From: Chlorokybus atmophyticus
Lineage: Eukaryota; Streptophyta; Chlorokybophyceae; Chlorokybales; Chlorokybaceae
Direction of reading: 5' to 3'
Length of the DNA stretch: 64,000 bases
Assembly: GCA_009103225.1 (NCBI GenBank)
Contig: RHPI01002069.1
Coordinates: 1,915,601 to 1,979,600 of the forward strand
A program made the position numbers and the translations under genes. Positions 43,090 through 55,722 of the stretch are shown piece by piece. Under the pieces are notes generated by a model, which was given only the letters and a program-made list of their open reading frames with translations, was not told the origin of the DNA and made no database searches. How positions within the stretch are numbered: position 1 is the first letter of the stretch; each line of letters opens with the position of its first letter.

Positions 43090-44440
43090 TTTCGTAATGG
43101 CGACTTACCCATTATGGCAATTAAATGTATGTTTTGGCCCTTAATGGCGATGGTCGATATTGGTGAGTCAGAGTTGACCCGCGGCCGGCCGCCGGCCGTA
43201 CATAAGCCGCGGCGACGACCAACCTACATTGGCAAGCAAGACCACTCAATCCAACTAAGTCTCCTAAGAGGGACGAGCGATGGGGGCGAGTACCAATCGG
43301 TTCAGTTCGTTATACTCAGCACACCAATGGAACAATAGTACCATTGTGATGGTACAACAGTTCCATCAAAGTATCATATACGGTACTCATCATTTGGTTG
43401 TAAGATGGAGCCGTTGTACTACTTTAGTAGTACGATTATACCATTGAACTTGAAGCCGTTGAGCATTTCAAACGCAGCAGCGTTCAAACGTTGAACGGCT
43501 TCATGTTCGAGGACAGTTGTGCGGCGGCGGCGGCGGCGGCGGCGGCGGTGGCAAGGGCGGCGGTGGTGGCGGCGACGGTGAGTTTGTGAATGTGTGTGTA
43601 CACAGAGTAGTTGAGTTGTATGCATGATGTCATGTTGTGTGAAGTCAAGTGCAACAGCGCAACCCAACCGCCCTTCTTGCAGGCCAGGCCAGGCCAGGCC
43701 AGCCTAGGGCGGCGGCGGCGGCGGCAATGGCATGGTAGGTGAGCTTGTTCATATGTGGCATGTCTCATAATGTATGATGCCGTTGTGTTGACGCCCATGC
43801 CGACCAGGCCAAGCAGAGGAGGAGCGGCGAGGCGGCGGCGGCGGCGGCGGAGGAGCGGCGGCGGCGTAGGCGCGGAAGAGCGGAGGAGCAGCAGCTGAGT
43901 ATAAGGGTAGAGTATAGGGTAGTAGTAGTAATAGTAGTAGCTCAATGTAGTTTACATTGTAGCGTAGAAACAGGTTGTAATGTAGTTTATTGATGTTTTT
44001 GTTTTATGGATCAGTCAAGCTTGTGATTCGCCGTCTCTCACAGTTGATAATCACATGCATGCAGCACCTGCTCATGACTGAACGGTACCAGTAGGTATTG
44101 GGGACATTAACGTTATGTACCTTGAAAGTACCATAAGGTACCCCAAAGGTACCTGATAGTTAGGCACCTTCGAGGTAGGCACCGTCGCCGGTACCTAACT
44201 GTTAGGTACCGGTTTAATTAGGTCAAGTCCCCTTTGCTGGACTAATGGGTATTTCACAGGTATATGTCAATCTATGTTAGTCCCTTTATGCGGCCGCCGA
44301 TTGATGGTGACGGTCGTTACATCAGGTCCCTGTATTGAGATTACAGGTGGACTGAGCCACGACAGTATAACTGAGTATCCTTAAGTGCAAGGCCGTTGCT
44401 AATATTTAATCGGTCGGTAGGGGAAACATTTTGCGACGAC
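43090..44440 (-). repeat. Right arm of the large inverted repeat
   Basis: It is the diverged reverse complement of about 18275-19530, including the GGTACC-rich part (44090-44230), the GGCCAGGCCAGG stretch (43680-43700), GGC-repeat tracts, the TAG run (43918-43940) and the end GGGGAAACATTTTG near 44425. The GGC/GCC runs are prone to length changes. Confidence 0.8.
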
Positions 44441-46737
44441 TAGTTAGGCACCCCACGCACTAATGGCCCTCTCGTAGGTTGCACATGAATATAAAACAAT
44501 GGGTTTGAGACACCTGAGATATAAATGGGGAGCAAAAGCTTTGGTTGCTGTTCGCATAGCCATTTGGTAAAAAGTTGGATATTGGTACGCAAAACGCATT
44601 TCCAACTTCCGATTCAACAATTTTGAGCTTATTGACCGCCCCGCGCACTTCCATGAGTTCTCGCTGAAAGATGCCTGCGTAAAATGCATGCTGCAGGAAA
44701 AGTTACTGTCCACTATCTGCAGTTGAGTTTCACATGTGAACATACGCAATGATTGATCCCAACTCAAGTTCCAACTTGGTCTTTATGTGACATGTCCCTC
44801 TCCGCTTTGCCACACAATGCTCAAGGTCTTATCAATAATAAGTTGTCATTGTGCGCTGCCCTGTCACACGACTGTTCTCTACATAGGGATCATTAAACTC
44901 CACATTAGGAGTGTTGTCTCTTAAGGCCTAATACCTCTTTTAGGGCCTAATACCTCGCAAACATCAACGTATGCACGAGGCGCTTTTTCAAGGCTTGCGC
45001 GTCCAACCTTTATGACATGACTCGTCCCACCACAGGACATCCATAAATAATAGTTCTACATTGGACGCCACAATCAGACATCAACAGCTTGCTTCCGCCT
45101 GTAGCAAAAACCTAATGGAAGATATTCTTAACCTGACATCAATCGCTGGTATCAGCTAACAGCTGCCTTAGGATCGCCATAAATGGCAGCCAGCTCATCG
45201 GTGTCTGTATGGCCATGTGAGCCCTATGTTACAACATTGTGACATAGGGCTCACATGGCCATACAGACACCGATTAGCTATGCTTTGACACATATCAATG
45301 CCTTGTATAGTGTGGTGCCCCCAATTCCTAGGGAGACTGGAACCGCGACAATGTGCAAACCTTTACCAAGCATTGAAGCTTATGTAATGACATAAGCTTC
45401 ATACCCTAGCCAAAGTCCACACATGCACACACAGCCACAATCTTACCATCAAAGTATCGTTTTTATACCTGTTTATAATGCCCCCCTTCCAACATAATGC
45501 CCCCCCAAACTTGAGGGGGGGGGGGGGGGGGGGGANGGGGGGGGGGGGGTAATTGTATTTGAGGGGGCACTCTATTCGGAAGGGGGCATTGTAAAAGATC
45601 ATGATTACGCTGACTAACCGTATCCAACTGCATGTAACGTAATACAACACGGAAAACTGCGTAACACGATCGTAACTCAAGTGTAACTTACTGCATCTAA
45701 TGCGTAACCCTAAAGCAGGGGGGCATTGTATACGAGAAGGGGGCATAAAACAGCCTAACAATGTGCCACCCTAAAAAAGCCAAGGGGGTCATTCTAATAG
45801 GGGGGCACTCAGAACGGGTAAATACGGTAAACCTTACTTACTCAGCGACAGAGAGTGGCTCTTGCCAACCATGTGGGCGTGACAACGACACACTCTCCCC
45901 GGTTGCATTGAAGACCCATGGCTGCCTAGGGGAGAACTTTGAGCCGCTCCATCGGATGACTGCGGCTGTATGCGAGGCGTGATGGCGGCGTAGGGCCTGA
46001 AGCAGCGCCGGGTTAAGGGCGTTTCGTAGTTAGCCAGGCAGCGCATGGCCTGCGCGCTGCAGCGTGTGTAGGCGGTGACTAACTTGGAGGCCTGGGGCCG
46101 TGGCGGCCATGCCGGGATCGGCTTCAGTGCTCGCAAACTCATCAATGACGATGAAGGACACGGACGCGGCGCTTGCGACAGACTGAGGAGTGCTGGTGAC
46201 AGGGTTTCGCTTGTAGCGATAGGCGTGCTGTGCACTCATGCATTGGTGTGCGTGTCGCGTGTGTGCGGTGGTGCTAGTAAGCTGCACACTCGGTGGCAAC
46301 ACTGCTATCGTTGTCACATGTAATGTTAGAATAGTTAAAAAAGGGTGTGGCCATGTGGTTTGTACCAAGGGGATTCAGACAACATTTGCAGCCAGGATCA
46401 GCCTGAACAGCAACAACCCTAATAAGGTAATGCCATTGTTGCTCACAACAATGCAGTGTCCTTCCATGTGGACATAAATCTGCAACCTTGCAATGGGCAT
46501 GGTGCATGCAAGGCAAATCCTGATGATGTAATAGCTTTCCCTTGGGCCTGTATTTGCAATGCTGACATGACCTGTGACCGAGTAGCCCTGGTTACTGTGT
46601 CATCCTGCCAGCCACGCCAGCATGCTCTGATTTCGCAGTCGCTTCCAATAGGAAGCTGTTGTGCCTAATACGGGTGACCTGCCTGCAGTTATAATACGTA
46701 GACCAGCCTAATCTAGCAGCTAGCCCCAAGCAGGCTA
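44441..46737. other. Repeat-rich spacer 3' of MED12
   Basis: A minus ORF of 107 codons at 44767-44444 has no recognisable domain. At 45478-45830 several G-run blocks (GGGGGCATTGTA, GGGGGCACTC) and a poly-G tract with one N (45536) recur. A minus ORF pair at 46368-45834 includes VSFIVIDEFASTEADPG, which I cannot assign. A plus ORF at 46456-46668 contains an EGF-like pattern (CNGHGACKANPDDV, then CICNADMTCD). None of these is a firm gene. Confidence 0.35.
45197..45274. repeat. Perfect 33-bp hairpin
   Basis: Arms 45197-45229 and 45242-45274 (ATCGGTGTCTGTATGGCCAT...) are exact reverse complements with a 12-base loop. No coding context. Confidence 0.95.
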
Positions 46738-49700
46738 CTACGACTCTTCGTCTGTACAAGAAGCATACGTGAGGTTAGTTCTTCTAATGCGCACTGCACC
46801 TTCTAGCCAAGCACTGACTCGCGCGGGCGCAGACCCATCGAGACCACCTGGTGGCAGGGAGCTATCTTCAAGCAGTGTCCAAGGGTCCAGTTCTGTCAAC
46901 AGTGATGCGGCTGAGAGTTTCAGTGATTCTTCAAGCCTCCTGTCGGTCTCACTGGCGTCGGCATTGCTGTTTGCTGACTCCTCTACGAACGAAGCCTCTG
47001 AAGAGCAAATGGCAGCTGCAGACCGAACAAACATGGAGCGTGCAGGCAAGCAAGGCAGGGCTGCTTGTATCCTTGTCCATAGATGCTTGGGCAATTGCAT
47101 CCGATTAAGCTCACCCTGCAGATTAGAAGGCCGCCAAGTCAAAGTCAAGTCAACGCAGATGAGCGTTCAGACCGGTGCAACTCAACTGAGCTATTTAGCA
47201 ACAAGTTACCTGGAGCAAAGATGCACGCTCATAAGGCCCAACTTCTTTCAAAGCAACCCGCTGATTGGTCTTTGGTTTTAGCCACGAAACCCAACATGGA
47301 CTAAGCAAGGCATGTAGCACCGCCAGCAGCCTGTCCCACAGGGTCTCTCCTGCTTCAGTAGCAGCAGCCAAGGCAGCTGCTGCCACATCCTCTTTTAAGT
47401 CTGTGGGAACTGGGATATCTTGTACTACCTTTGAGCCTAGCATTCGCAGAATAGCTGGAGCCAGCAGGGAGCGCATGTTGCGATCATGGTTTGCCTCCCT
47501 GGCAGCACACCACAATGTCACATGCAGGGTCTAGAAGCTTAACCACATGACATGCAGCAACACTACGCTTACCTATCTGCAAACACCATTGGCAGCAGAG
47601 GAAATAGGAATTGTAGGCGGGTCCACAAGGATGTATGAATGCTTGCCGACAATCCCAAGTCACCAACCCGTTCAGGCCCTAAACTCCCGCCGCCAGCTCC
47701 ACGACTTTCAACTGAAGCCAGGCCACCACCCCAGCGACCACCACCATAGCTCGATCCTTCTGAAGAGCTTCTGAGTGCAGAACCGTTGCGTGGTGCAGGA
47801 GCTCGCGGTGATTGTAGATGTATGACATACTCTGCTAATCTGCCCATCTGGCTGACCTGCAAACATGAAGACAGGGTGATTGATTTAGTGCTGCACAGAC
47901 TGACCAACTTTCCCAGCACAACGCAGCATAAGACACAATAACAATACCAATTTGGACGCGAAGCCGCTTTGCGTGTCATGCGAAGCTCGCTGCAGACAAG
48001 GCAGCACCAGCTCAGCCAGAGCCTTCTCAACAACAAAAGGTTTGTCAACAACTACTGCTCCCGTTGGAGGTAGACTAGTACTGTTTGCCTCCATTGGTAA
48101 CTCAAAATTGCTCTTCTTGGCCAGATTCTCCAGTTGCTGACGCAAGGACGTTCTACCATAAAGGCAATTATCTCCATCTATCAGCCAACGCGCCTGCACA
48201 GAGAAAGGCACACGTAAGCTATCTTGCAACTTGCAGTTTGCAGGCCTCTGCCTATTGCTACTCGCACCTGAATCGTGAGATACTCTTCAATGCCTTTGCT
48301 TAAGGCATGAATGACCTCTCCATATAAGGTAGCCGCCCAAGGCCTCACAAGCAGCCTTGTGAGCACCTGTAGACAGTTCCGTTCGACACAAGACAGCAAA
48401 GCAAACAGGTTGTGTGACTGCACTGCACATACCGCTGAAGTAAAGTTTTTCTCGGACTCGCATAATGTCGCAGCATCAGTTGCTTGTGCTGCAGCGGCTG
48501 CAGCATCAAATGCTGCTTGTGCGGAAGATCCACTGGACAATTTTTCCTGATACACCTGTGACGAGGCAAGCTCGTTGCCACAACTGATCAAAGCCACACT
48601 AACAGGTGTAGTAGCATGTTAATCTAGCATCCAAAAATGCAAATGCCAGCCCAGTTGGGCTTGCAAGCTGCTGTGATACCTGCTCGTTTAGCAAAAGCCG
48701 TAACTGTAGCCATTGCCAATGAAATGAAGTCGGCTGCACAACAGCAAAGGCGTGAGGGCCCTCCAACACTGCATCAGTGCAAAATACATACTGGCGCATG
48801 AGCGTTTGTAAGTTAGAGCAATCGTTACAGTACCTGCAGAGTGTCCAGAACAGCCAGAATTTCTCTGTTCTGGTCTTCAGGAACTTCATGCACATCAAAT
48901 GGCATCTGCCCGTTGACAAGTGCCTGCAAAAATAGCCTTGGCCGCCGGGGACCAACGCCATGCGCATCTAGCGTTGGTGTCATACTCTGAGACATTCCTG
49001 TATCTACATCTGCTGTACAAGAAAGAAGCAGCTTGAAAAGTTGCCGTGTATCGTAAAGGCAAGCGTCCCTGAATGGCACATGGCCAATCAACTCCTGCAC
49101 AGTTATCCGCACCATCTGCGCAAGATGGATGACGGATCAGTGGTTAAAACATGCAGTGGGAGCGATGTAATGCAACTTGTGACAAAAGCAACCAATCGCA
49201 CCTCTAGCAAGCTCCCAGAGCCAGCAGTCAAGCCAACCGCAAAGAAAACGTAAACAGGTGGGACAACCAGTGCTGCCGAAAGGTGTCGCTGTGCTCGAGC
49301 CAGAGCCAGCTTTTGGGATGCAGTGACAAGCAACAGACCATGGGTGCTATCTGTTATTGTCGGACCTCCTCCTAGCAGTGTCCTTGCCCAAAAGACGTAC
49401 GCTTCACAGCGTGCCTGCAACTCTAAATTCGTGGTGGAGGTGAGTATGCCTTGTATTACTTGCTGTAGCTGAGCGCCTCTTATTGTGCCTTCAATGACTG
49501 TGGCTAAACGTGTGAAACCTCGCGATACGGCCCCAACAACCATAGCTGCTGCTGCCATTGGGTGCCAAACAGCCTCAGGTCTTTCAGGATTGCCTCTGTT
49601 GCGGTGGATGGCAGCTAGACAGGAATTGGCAGCGGCAGAGACAAATGCCAGCTCAAGCGCGGAACTGTGACTGGGTCCAAGTGCCTCATTGAGCCGTATT

Positions 49701-52700
49701 AAGCATGTCAGATATGGCGCCACTGCGCAGTCACAAGATGCAGCTAAGGAGATGCCATTTGCGGTGTTGCTGCGAATCGCATTGACTGCAGCGCGGATGC
49801 CATTCTCTACAAGAACTGTTGCCGCTGAGAAGACAGCCACTTTTGTCTCACCGCCTTCACCACTGCGGCCAACACCATGCCTGCACTGTTCCGCCAAAGC
49901 ATTGGCGGCCGCAGAGATGGCGTCCTGAACCTTGGGACTGCTGATGACCTCGTCTGTCACATGTGTAGGCAACTGAACAGCTCCCAGAAAACGCAGAACA
50001 GTCTCACGCATGTTGAAGCGCAGCTTTTCATTGCCAGACCCAGCTGATGCCTGTGCTAGAAGATCAGGGTCCAGCTCAATCACAGATGAATAACCCAGCC
50101 TGTCATCTGTGTTTGATGTGGCTTCAAGCTCCGCTAGCGTGCGTCGATCATACTTAGCCTGGCAACAGAAACCTTATAAGTATGTGGTTGGGTGCATTGC
50201 AAACAGAATCTGCGGGAAGGTAGCCAACCTGAGCTTTCAACTTCCAGTCTGCGATCGACTCAAGCAAGCCATACTGCTGCAGAAGATCCCTGGCATACGA
50301 AAGCACCAAGCGTGCTGTGACGCGTCCCGCTGATGTTGGTAGACACTGTGCCACGCGATCTAACGCAGCTGTCAATGCGTCTGGCAGCATTTGCATTGAC
50401 ACCAGCAGGTCTTCAGATTGCCGCAGCAGGGACAGCACAACGAACTCCATGTCGGAGCGAGTGCTTGCTGCACTGCCTGTGGCATGACCTGGAAATGCAA
50501 GCAGCCAGAGCAGCAACTGCACCATAGATTGACAATCGCCCAAGCAGTGGAAATACAAAACAATGTTCAAGACTTGGCGGACTGTCAAACAACGCTGGAA
50601 CATGGCGTCCGCACTCGCAGAAAAAGATCGTGACCGTTGCCGCATAGCTGCGCGTCGGCCTTTATTAGCGGGTGAAGACACTGCGTTTTGCAGACTTCCA
50701 GCCTTTAGGGGGGTTTTCTGCAACTCTTCAGCCATATAAGACTTCACTGCCGAGCTCAGCCAGGATGAAAGGACTGCACGATCGCGAGGTCTTAGCTTGG
50801 ATAGCTCTGCTGCCAACCTGTCAGTGTCGTTCGGTCTATGTGGTCTTGGCAGCACCGCACCATTCTTGAGTGGCATGTCAGCTGTGCCATTCTCATAATG
50901 AGGTGCTTCTTTGTCTAAGCCGCTTGGTGTGCCAGGACTGCCGTTCTCAACAATTGTGTCACCTCTGGAGCGCACGGAACGGTCTCGCTTTGGAACCGCA
51001 CCTCCGAACAAGGCGTGTGCCGACTCTTCGCGCCCTCTCTTCTTCCCAGCAACTGGCCAGGATGTGGATTGTGTGGTGGTTTTGCCATTCACTAATGCTG
51101 GGCCGTTGACATCCTGCCCAGCAACTACTACAGAGGCAAGGGAATTAGACGCTGCGGATGCAACATCCAACCCCAAAGTGCTTGCCAAAGCAGCTTGTAG
51201 CGCAGGCAGCAGCTCCTTTCTGCTGCGCATCTGTAGTTTCAGGCTTTCACCTGGTGCATGCGCTCCATTACCATCTCTTGACATACCTGCGGGACCTGGT
51301 TCTGCAAGCACTCCACATGCGCTTGGTCCCGATAGTGCCTCAGCTTCAATGGACACCATGCGAACCATTGCGCCATTGAGAGTGGTTTTGCTGCCTGCTG
51401 GGCGCAAGCGATGTCGCTTGCTGCGTGTCGCTCCAGCTCCATACAGAGCTGTTCTTCTCTCGACCTCAAAAGCATGCGAAAGCTGCGATGTGTGCTTTGT
51501 CCAAATCTGTGGCAGGTACGCCTGTGCAGCACTCATATGTTGCAGATATAGCCGAAAGCTGCGATGGACATGATCCTGTTCTGCCTGTTTTTCAAGTAGA
51601 CCTTTCGCAATGACTTCACGCACGAACAAGTCTGGGAAGAATAGCCCGTCTCGGATCAACTCGGTCAACAGCGCGTTGACACGCAAGTCATGGCAAGCAG
51701 ACGTGCTGAGTCCGCTGAGCCACAACATAACTGCCTTGTGCACCGGGGGTACCTGTTGTTGAGCTTCAGCAGTCTGTGAGCGATCCGCTGCTTGCTTTTC
51801 TTTCAGAACCTTTGCGGACCAATGCCGCAATATTGCTGTACAAAAATGTACACGTGGAGGTTCAACCCTGGCTGTTGGTGTCTCGTCCAAAACGCCGGTT
51901 AATAGCTGACTTGAATTATTGTCATGGACGCTAGAAACTGCCCAAGTGCACAGCAGTACAACGGCTGCACTGTCCGCATTTGCGGTTTTGGCAAGCTGCA
52001 GCGATGCATCCACAGTGCCATCAAAAACAGCCTCATAAGCTTTGCTTATACTACCAGTTGACAGTGCAGTGTTGAGGGCTTCCAGCTTCTTGATAACATT
52101 ATTGCGCAATGCAACAGGCAGAACAGCTGCAGCTAGCTGGGCAGCCCGTTGCTGTACAGAACTCGCGCAGTTGTTCTGCACCTGTGCTGCGGCGGCCCGT
52201 GTAACATCCTGGATGCTTGCAACTTCTTCCGCGACAGGATAGCTCTCTAAGGCCACGAACGAATCTGGTCCTGAGCCCAGAAAAAATTTGATGATGTCCG
52301 TCAGCGTAGCCAATAACTTTGAATGGGCTGGGTTGAAGCGGTCCAAAGTTTTGAGGCGTTCTGCACAAATCCCCATGATAAGACGTAGGTGCCGTTGCGA
52401 CCGCGATATGTCTGAAACCGCAGTCAGCAGAAGTGGAGATAGTGCCTCTGTAGCCTCTGGTTGCTCCCTATCCTGTGTGGCACGTGGGAACGTGTTACAC
52501 AGCACCTGCACCTCGACTAGCAACGGCGCAACACCACGCGACAGTAACCAACCTGCAGTTGCCTCAGCAACCAGTCCACCACATGTGTGCGATCTAGCAA
52601 ACTCTCGGCATACAGCCAAGTTGCCAGCTGCATAACATATTTCCATTTGCTTGATACAAGCTCCCTCTGAGTGGTCAGGTCGGCGAAAATGGGGGAAGAG

Positions 52701-55070
52701 GGTGTTAGAGGTGGCTTTGAATTGGCCTGGCTGGGAGTTGTGGTACGCCAGCACTTGGTCAGCTCATCAAGAAGAGCTTCCAAATACTCTTCCAGTTGCA
52801 GCGTCCAGTTGCCACTTCTATCCAGCTGATAGGTACCCAGGAGCAGCAGCAAGTCCATTGTAAAAAATATTGCATTGATACAGTCGATCAATTACGACAC
52901 AGTCTTTGAGCGCACTTACCATTGCCTTATCACCTCCCAAGCCTGTCGGCCGAAACTGATTGAGCTGTACAACCTGCACAGGATTGTAATAATGCACATG
53001 CCAGTACAAGGCATACACGAGGTCTGCTCAGGGCAAACTACCTTGATATACCAAGAAGCTCGTAGCAAAGGCACACTCTGCTTTGTGACTGCCTCAAACA
53101 ATGTTCGCCTCCGGTACCCATGGGGAACACTGTCTGCAAGCGCGCGCAGTCGCTTCCTTCCAGCAAGGTCCTGCGAGGAGGAGACCGATAAGCTCTGAAG
53201 TTCGATGTCTGGTGCCTGCAACCGCTGGGGAGCACAAGCTCCGCAACTGCAAGACCCACAGAGAAATTGATAACTACCTCCATCCATTTTCGCTTGAGCT
53301 CCTCAGAATACGTTTTCTGCTCAGGCACATAAGGACGAATGGCAAGCTGAGAAGCTGCAAATGGGATGCCATACTGTTGCCCAGCCTGAAAGATGAAAAT
53401 GTGAGTGACCACTGTGTACGAAAAGCAAATAAAAAGTGCTGCTGAACAGTTCATGCTGGTAAACTGGCACCAACATGTCCACTGCAACCTTGTGCAAAGT
53501 CAAGATGCAGGCTAGTGACAAGCACTGGCACAAGCAAGCAAGCAAAACATATCCATAGTTGTGTTGAAACCAACAGGGTGCACGTAACCAAAACACGGAG
53601 CATATGCTGCAGGCTTTGTGTGGGACATTCTAAATTCACCTTCCGTCTGTTTGCAACCGCTTTCTTCAATATGCGCAAACGCTGTCGCAAAGTCTGCGCA
53701 CCAGGTCATGACAGATGTACAGTGCAGGTCATGATAGATGTACACAAGCTATGACACCATGCTCACGAAACAACAACAGCTGGAATCAAACCTGACGCAT
53801 GCTGTCAAGCCGCTCAGGAGTGTGCATGGCAAATGTGAGGGTGATCTCTGAGTGCTCCTGATCAACACCTTTCGTTAGGCCACCTAACAGGTGGTCAACG
53901 ATTTACACATATTGGAAGTTCTTATTGAAAGTTCTTACATCGAACCCGTCCACATGATCTTTGTAGCCAGACTGCACAGTCTCTCGCGTAAGGGTGTCTT
54001 CAGGGCAATTAGACAGCACTGGGTAGAAATCAGCTGGACCCAGCCTGCAAACGCAAACCAAGTTCAGCAAGTTCCAGCATTCATCAGTCACCACCGAGAT
54101 TAACATACCGATCTGAAAGGGAATCACGGTCACATAGTAGGCGGTACGGGGTCAACTGGGAGCTTCGCCTGCATGCCAAACAACAAATTTTGCGAACTGT
54201 TGGTGAAGGTGCAAACAGCACTCGAACACCAGGGAGTGCTTCCATTAGCAGGCGACTTGAATCAGGCAACAAACGCCTCTTGTCAGGTGCACACGCCTAG
54301 ACAGTGTCCAATGGACACACTTGTCCACAGCTTTCTTGGTGCAAGAAAGCTGCACAACTGCTCCTGGTTGTATTATTGTTTACACACTACGATTGCATGA
54401 TGTGCCATGCCAATAGTTGCTTGCAGTGGCCATCATCGTAATCCTCGCTGCAACTATGCGGAATGGGGGCAACCGATGACAGGTGTAAAACAGACCAACA
54501 CAGAGCGAGAGCGATACGCGCAACTAAGTATAACTAAGCAATATTGGCAAAGCAGCGATGGCACTGGCTCACAAAAGAGCTGGTTAGCAGGCAAACACTA
54601 GATTGCTTACCACACAACCGCAAAACTTTGCTGCAAGTGCAATCAAGGTAGCCAGCACTGGCAGCTTGACCTAGTTCAACGGTAGGACATTGGTTACGTA
54701 AACAAGGTAAACTACTGCAGCCTACAACGGGTGCGTGTCGATTATAATGACGACTACATCAACATATTTGAAACAACAGCACGGCTTCAACCAACAACAG
54801 CAGCCGCTTGCGGTAGGCATATGCTACAATTGGAGTAGAATTCTGTTGTTGAAGCTGCTCCATGAACGGCTGACCCAGCTACTGGAGTAGAGCAACCGCA
54901 AATCATTGATCAATATGACTAGAATAAGACGCAACACGCTTGGCTTCGCACCTCCATGTGCCAGATCCATCAGAGCGAGCGTCCCAGCTGCTCCCACCGC
55001 TGCCTCCACTGTTTTGGCCAGCAGCAAAGCCGCTGATGGATCCTCCGCTCCCCCCACCTGTACGGTGCAT
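46738..55070 (-). CDS. MED12: Mediator complex subunit 12 (complete, about 18 exons, about 2,035 aa)
   Basis: MED12 is the large scaffold of the Mediator kinase module (with CDK8, cyclin C and MED13) in the nucleus. Exons: 55070-54952, 54168-54109, 54044-53939, about 53880-53792, 53693-53640, 53385-53278, 53215-53042, 52973-52920, 52825-52553, 52505-50229, 50158-49256, 49115-48834, 48790-48680, 48570-48268, 48193-47948, 47856-47573, 47498-47210, 47115-46738. Phases agree except at the fourth exon's start. Plant-type landmarks in order: SSQLTPYRLLCDRDSLSDR and LGPADFYPVLSNCPEDTL (N-terminal Med12 domain), RALADSVPHGYRRRTL, LLRASWYIKV, ESLLDRTHVVDWLL, LYFHCLGDCQSMVQLLLWLL, HWQWLQLRLLLNEQ, LTRLLVRPWAATLYGEVIH, LQFLFPLLPMVFADR, DPWTLLEDSS and the end VRIRRTNLTYASCTDEES. 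Arabidopsis MED12 is of similar size (about 2,235 aa). The start at 55070 is inferred from a Gly/Ser-rich first exon whose phase fits. Confidence 0.95.
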
Positions 55071-55722
55071 GGCCAAAATGCAGGGACGGTCGTCAGCGTC
55101 GCCCCATCCTTCGCCGCCTGCCTACCCCAAGCTCCACCGCACCGGACCGGGCCTGGGCGGCGGGCCAAGCGTGGGCAACAAGCCAGTTTGTTACCAACAG
55201 ACTCGGCACCCCAGAGGCAGGCTGGTTATTCATCTCCTGAGCACCCAGGCAGATACCCCACTCCACGCCACCACCTCCACCACGACCTCCACCACCGCCG
55301 CCGCCGCAGCAGCAGCGCCCGCGGCGGACACCGTGCCCAAGCTTCGTTAGGGTTTGCATCGCAAACCGGGTTCAGTGCTAACCGGGGGTAAACCCGATAT
55401 CAGAGCTGCACGTCGCCTACAGTTGATATCTCACGCGTCTGTCTGCGTTAAGTGTCTTATGTAGACTTCATAGAGCGGACGAATTCAGTGTTTGAACGTC
55501 ACACATGCGGCCAAGCGTCATCGGCGGCGGCGGTGCGCCCAGCCACGACGTCCACAGTGTTGGAGGGGGCGTTTTTACTTGCCTCTTGCGTTGTTGAGCG
55601 CTGGATCTTGCAAATTGCACGCGTAAAGGGTGGCTCGTTCTCGAGTTGTTCATGTGTGTGCAGCATGCTAGTAGCGCCGGCGTGCATGGCTGGCATAGGT
55701 GCTGGCCAGTGACGTTTTCGCC
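55071..55722. promoter_or_regulatory. Shared divergent promoter region of MED12 and the TAF1B-like gene
   Basis: The two start codons are 652 bases apart and face away from each other, so this interval must contain both 5' UTRs and promoters. It has a CCACC/GCCGCC-rich stretch at about 55262-55325 and two GATATC sites (55398, 55424). No TATA box stands out. Co-regulation of these two transcription genes is an inference from the arrangement. Confidence 0.6.

Noticed and set aside
50109-52242. Plus-strand ORFs opposite MED12 (for example 50911-51573, 220 codons)
   Set aside because: Antisense shadows of the 759-codon MED12 exon, with no domains.
54660-54735. Possible tRNA (GGTTCAA-like stretch near the MED12 first intron)
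   Set aside because: No cloverleaf, acceptor stem or anticodon stem could be formed.
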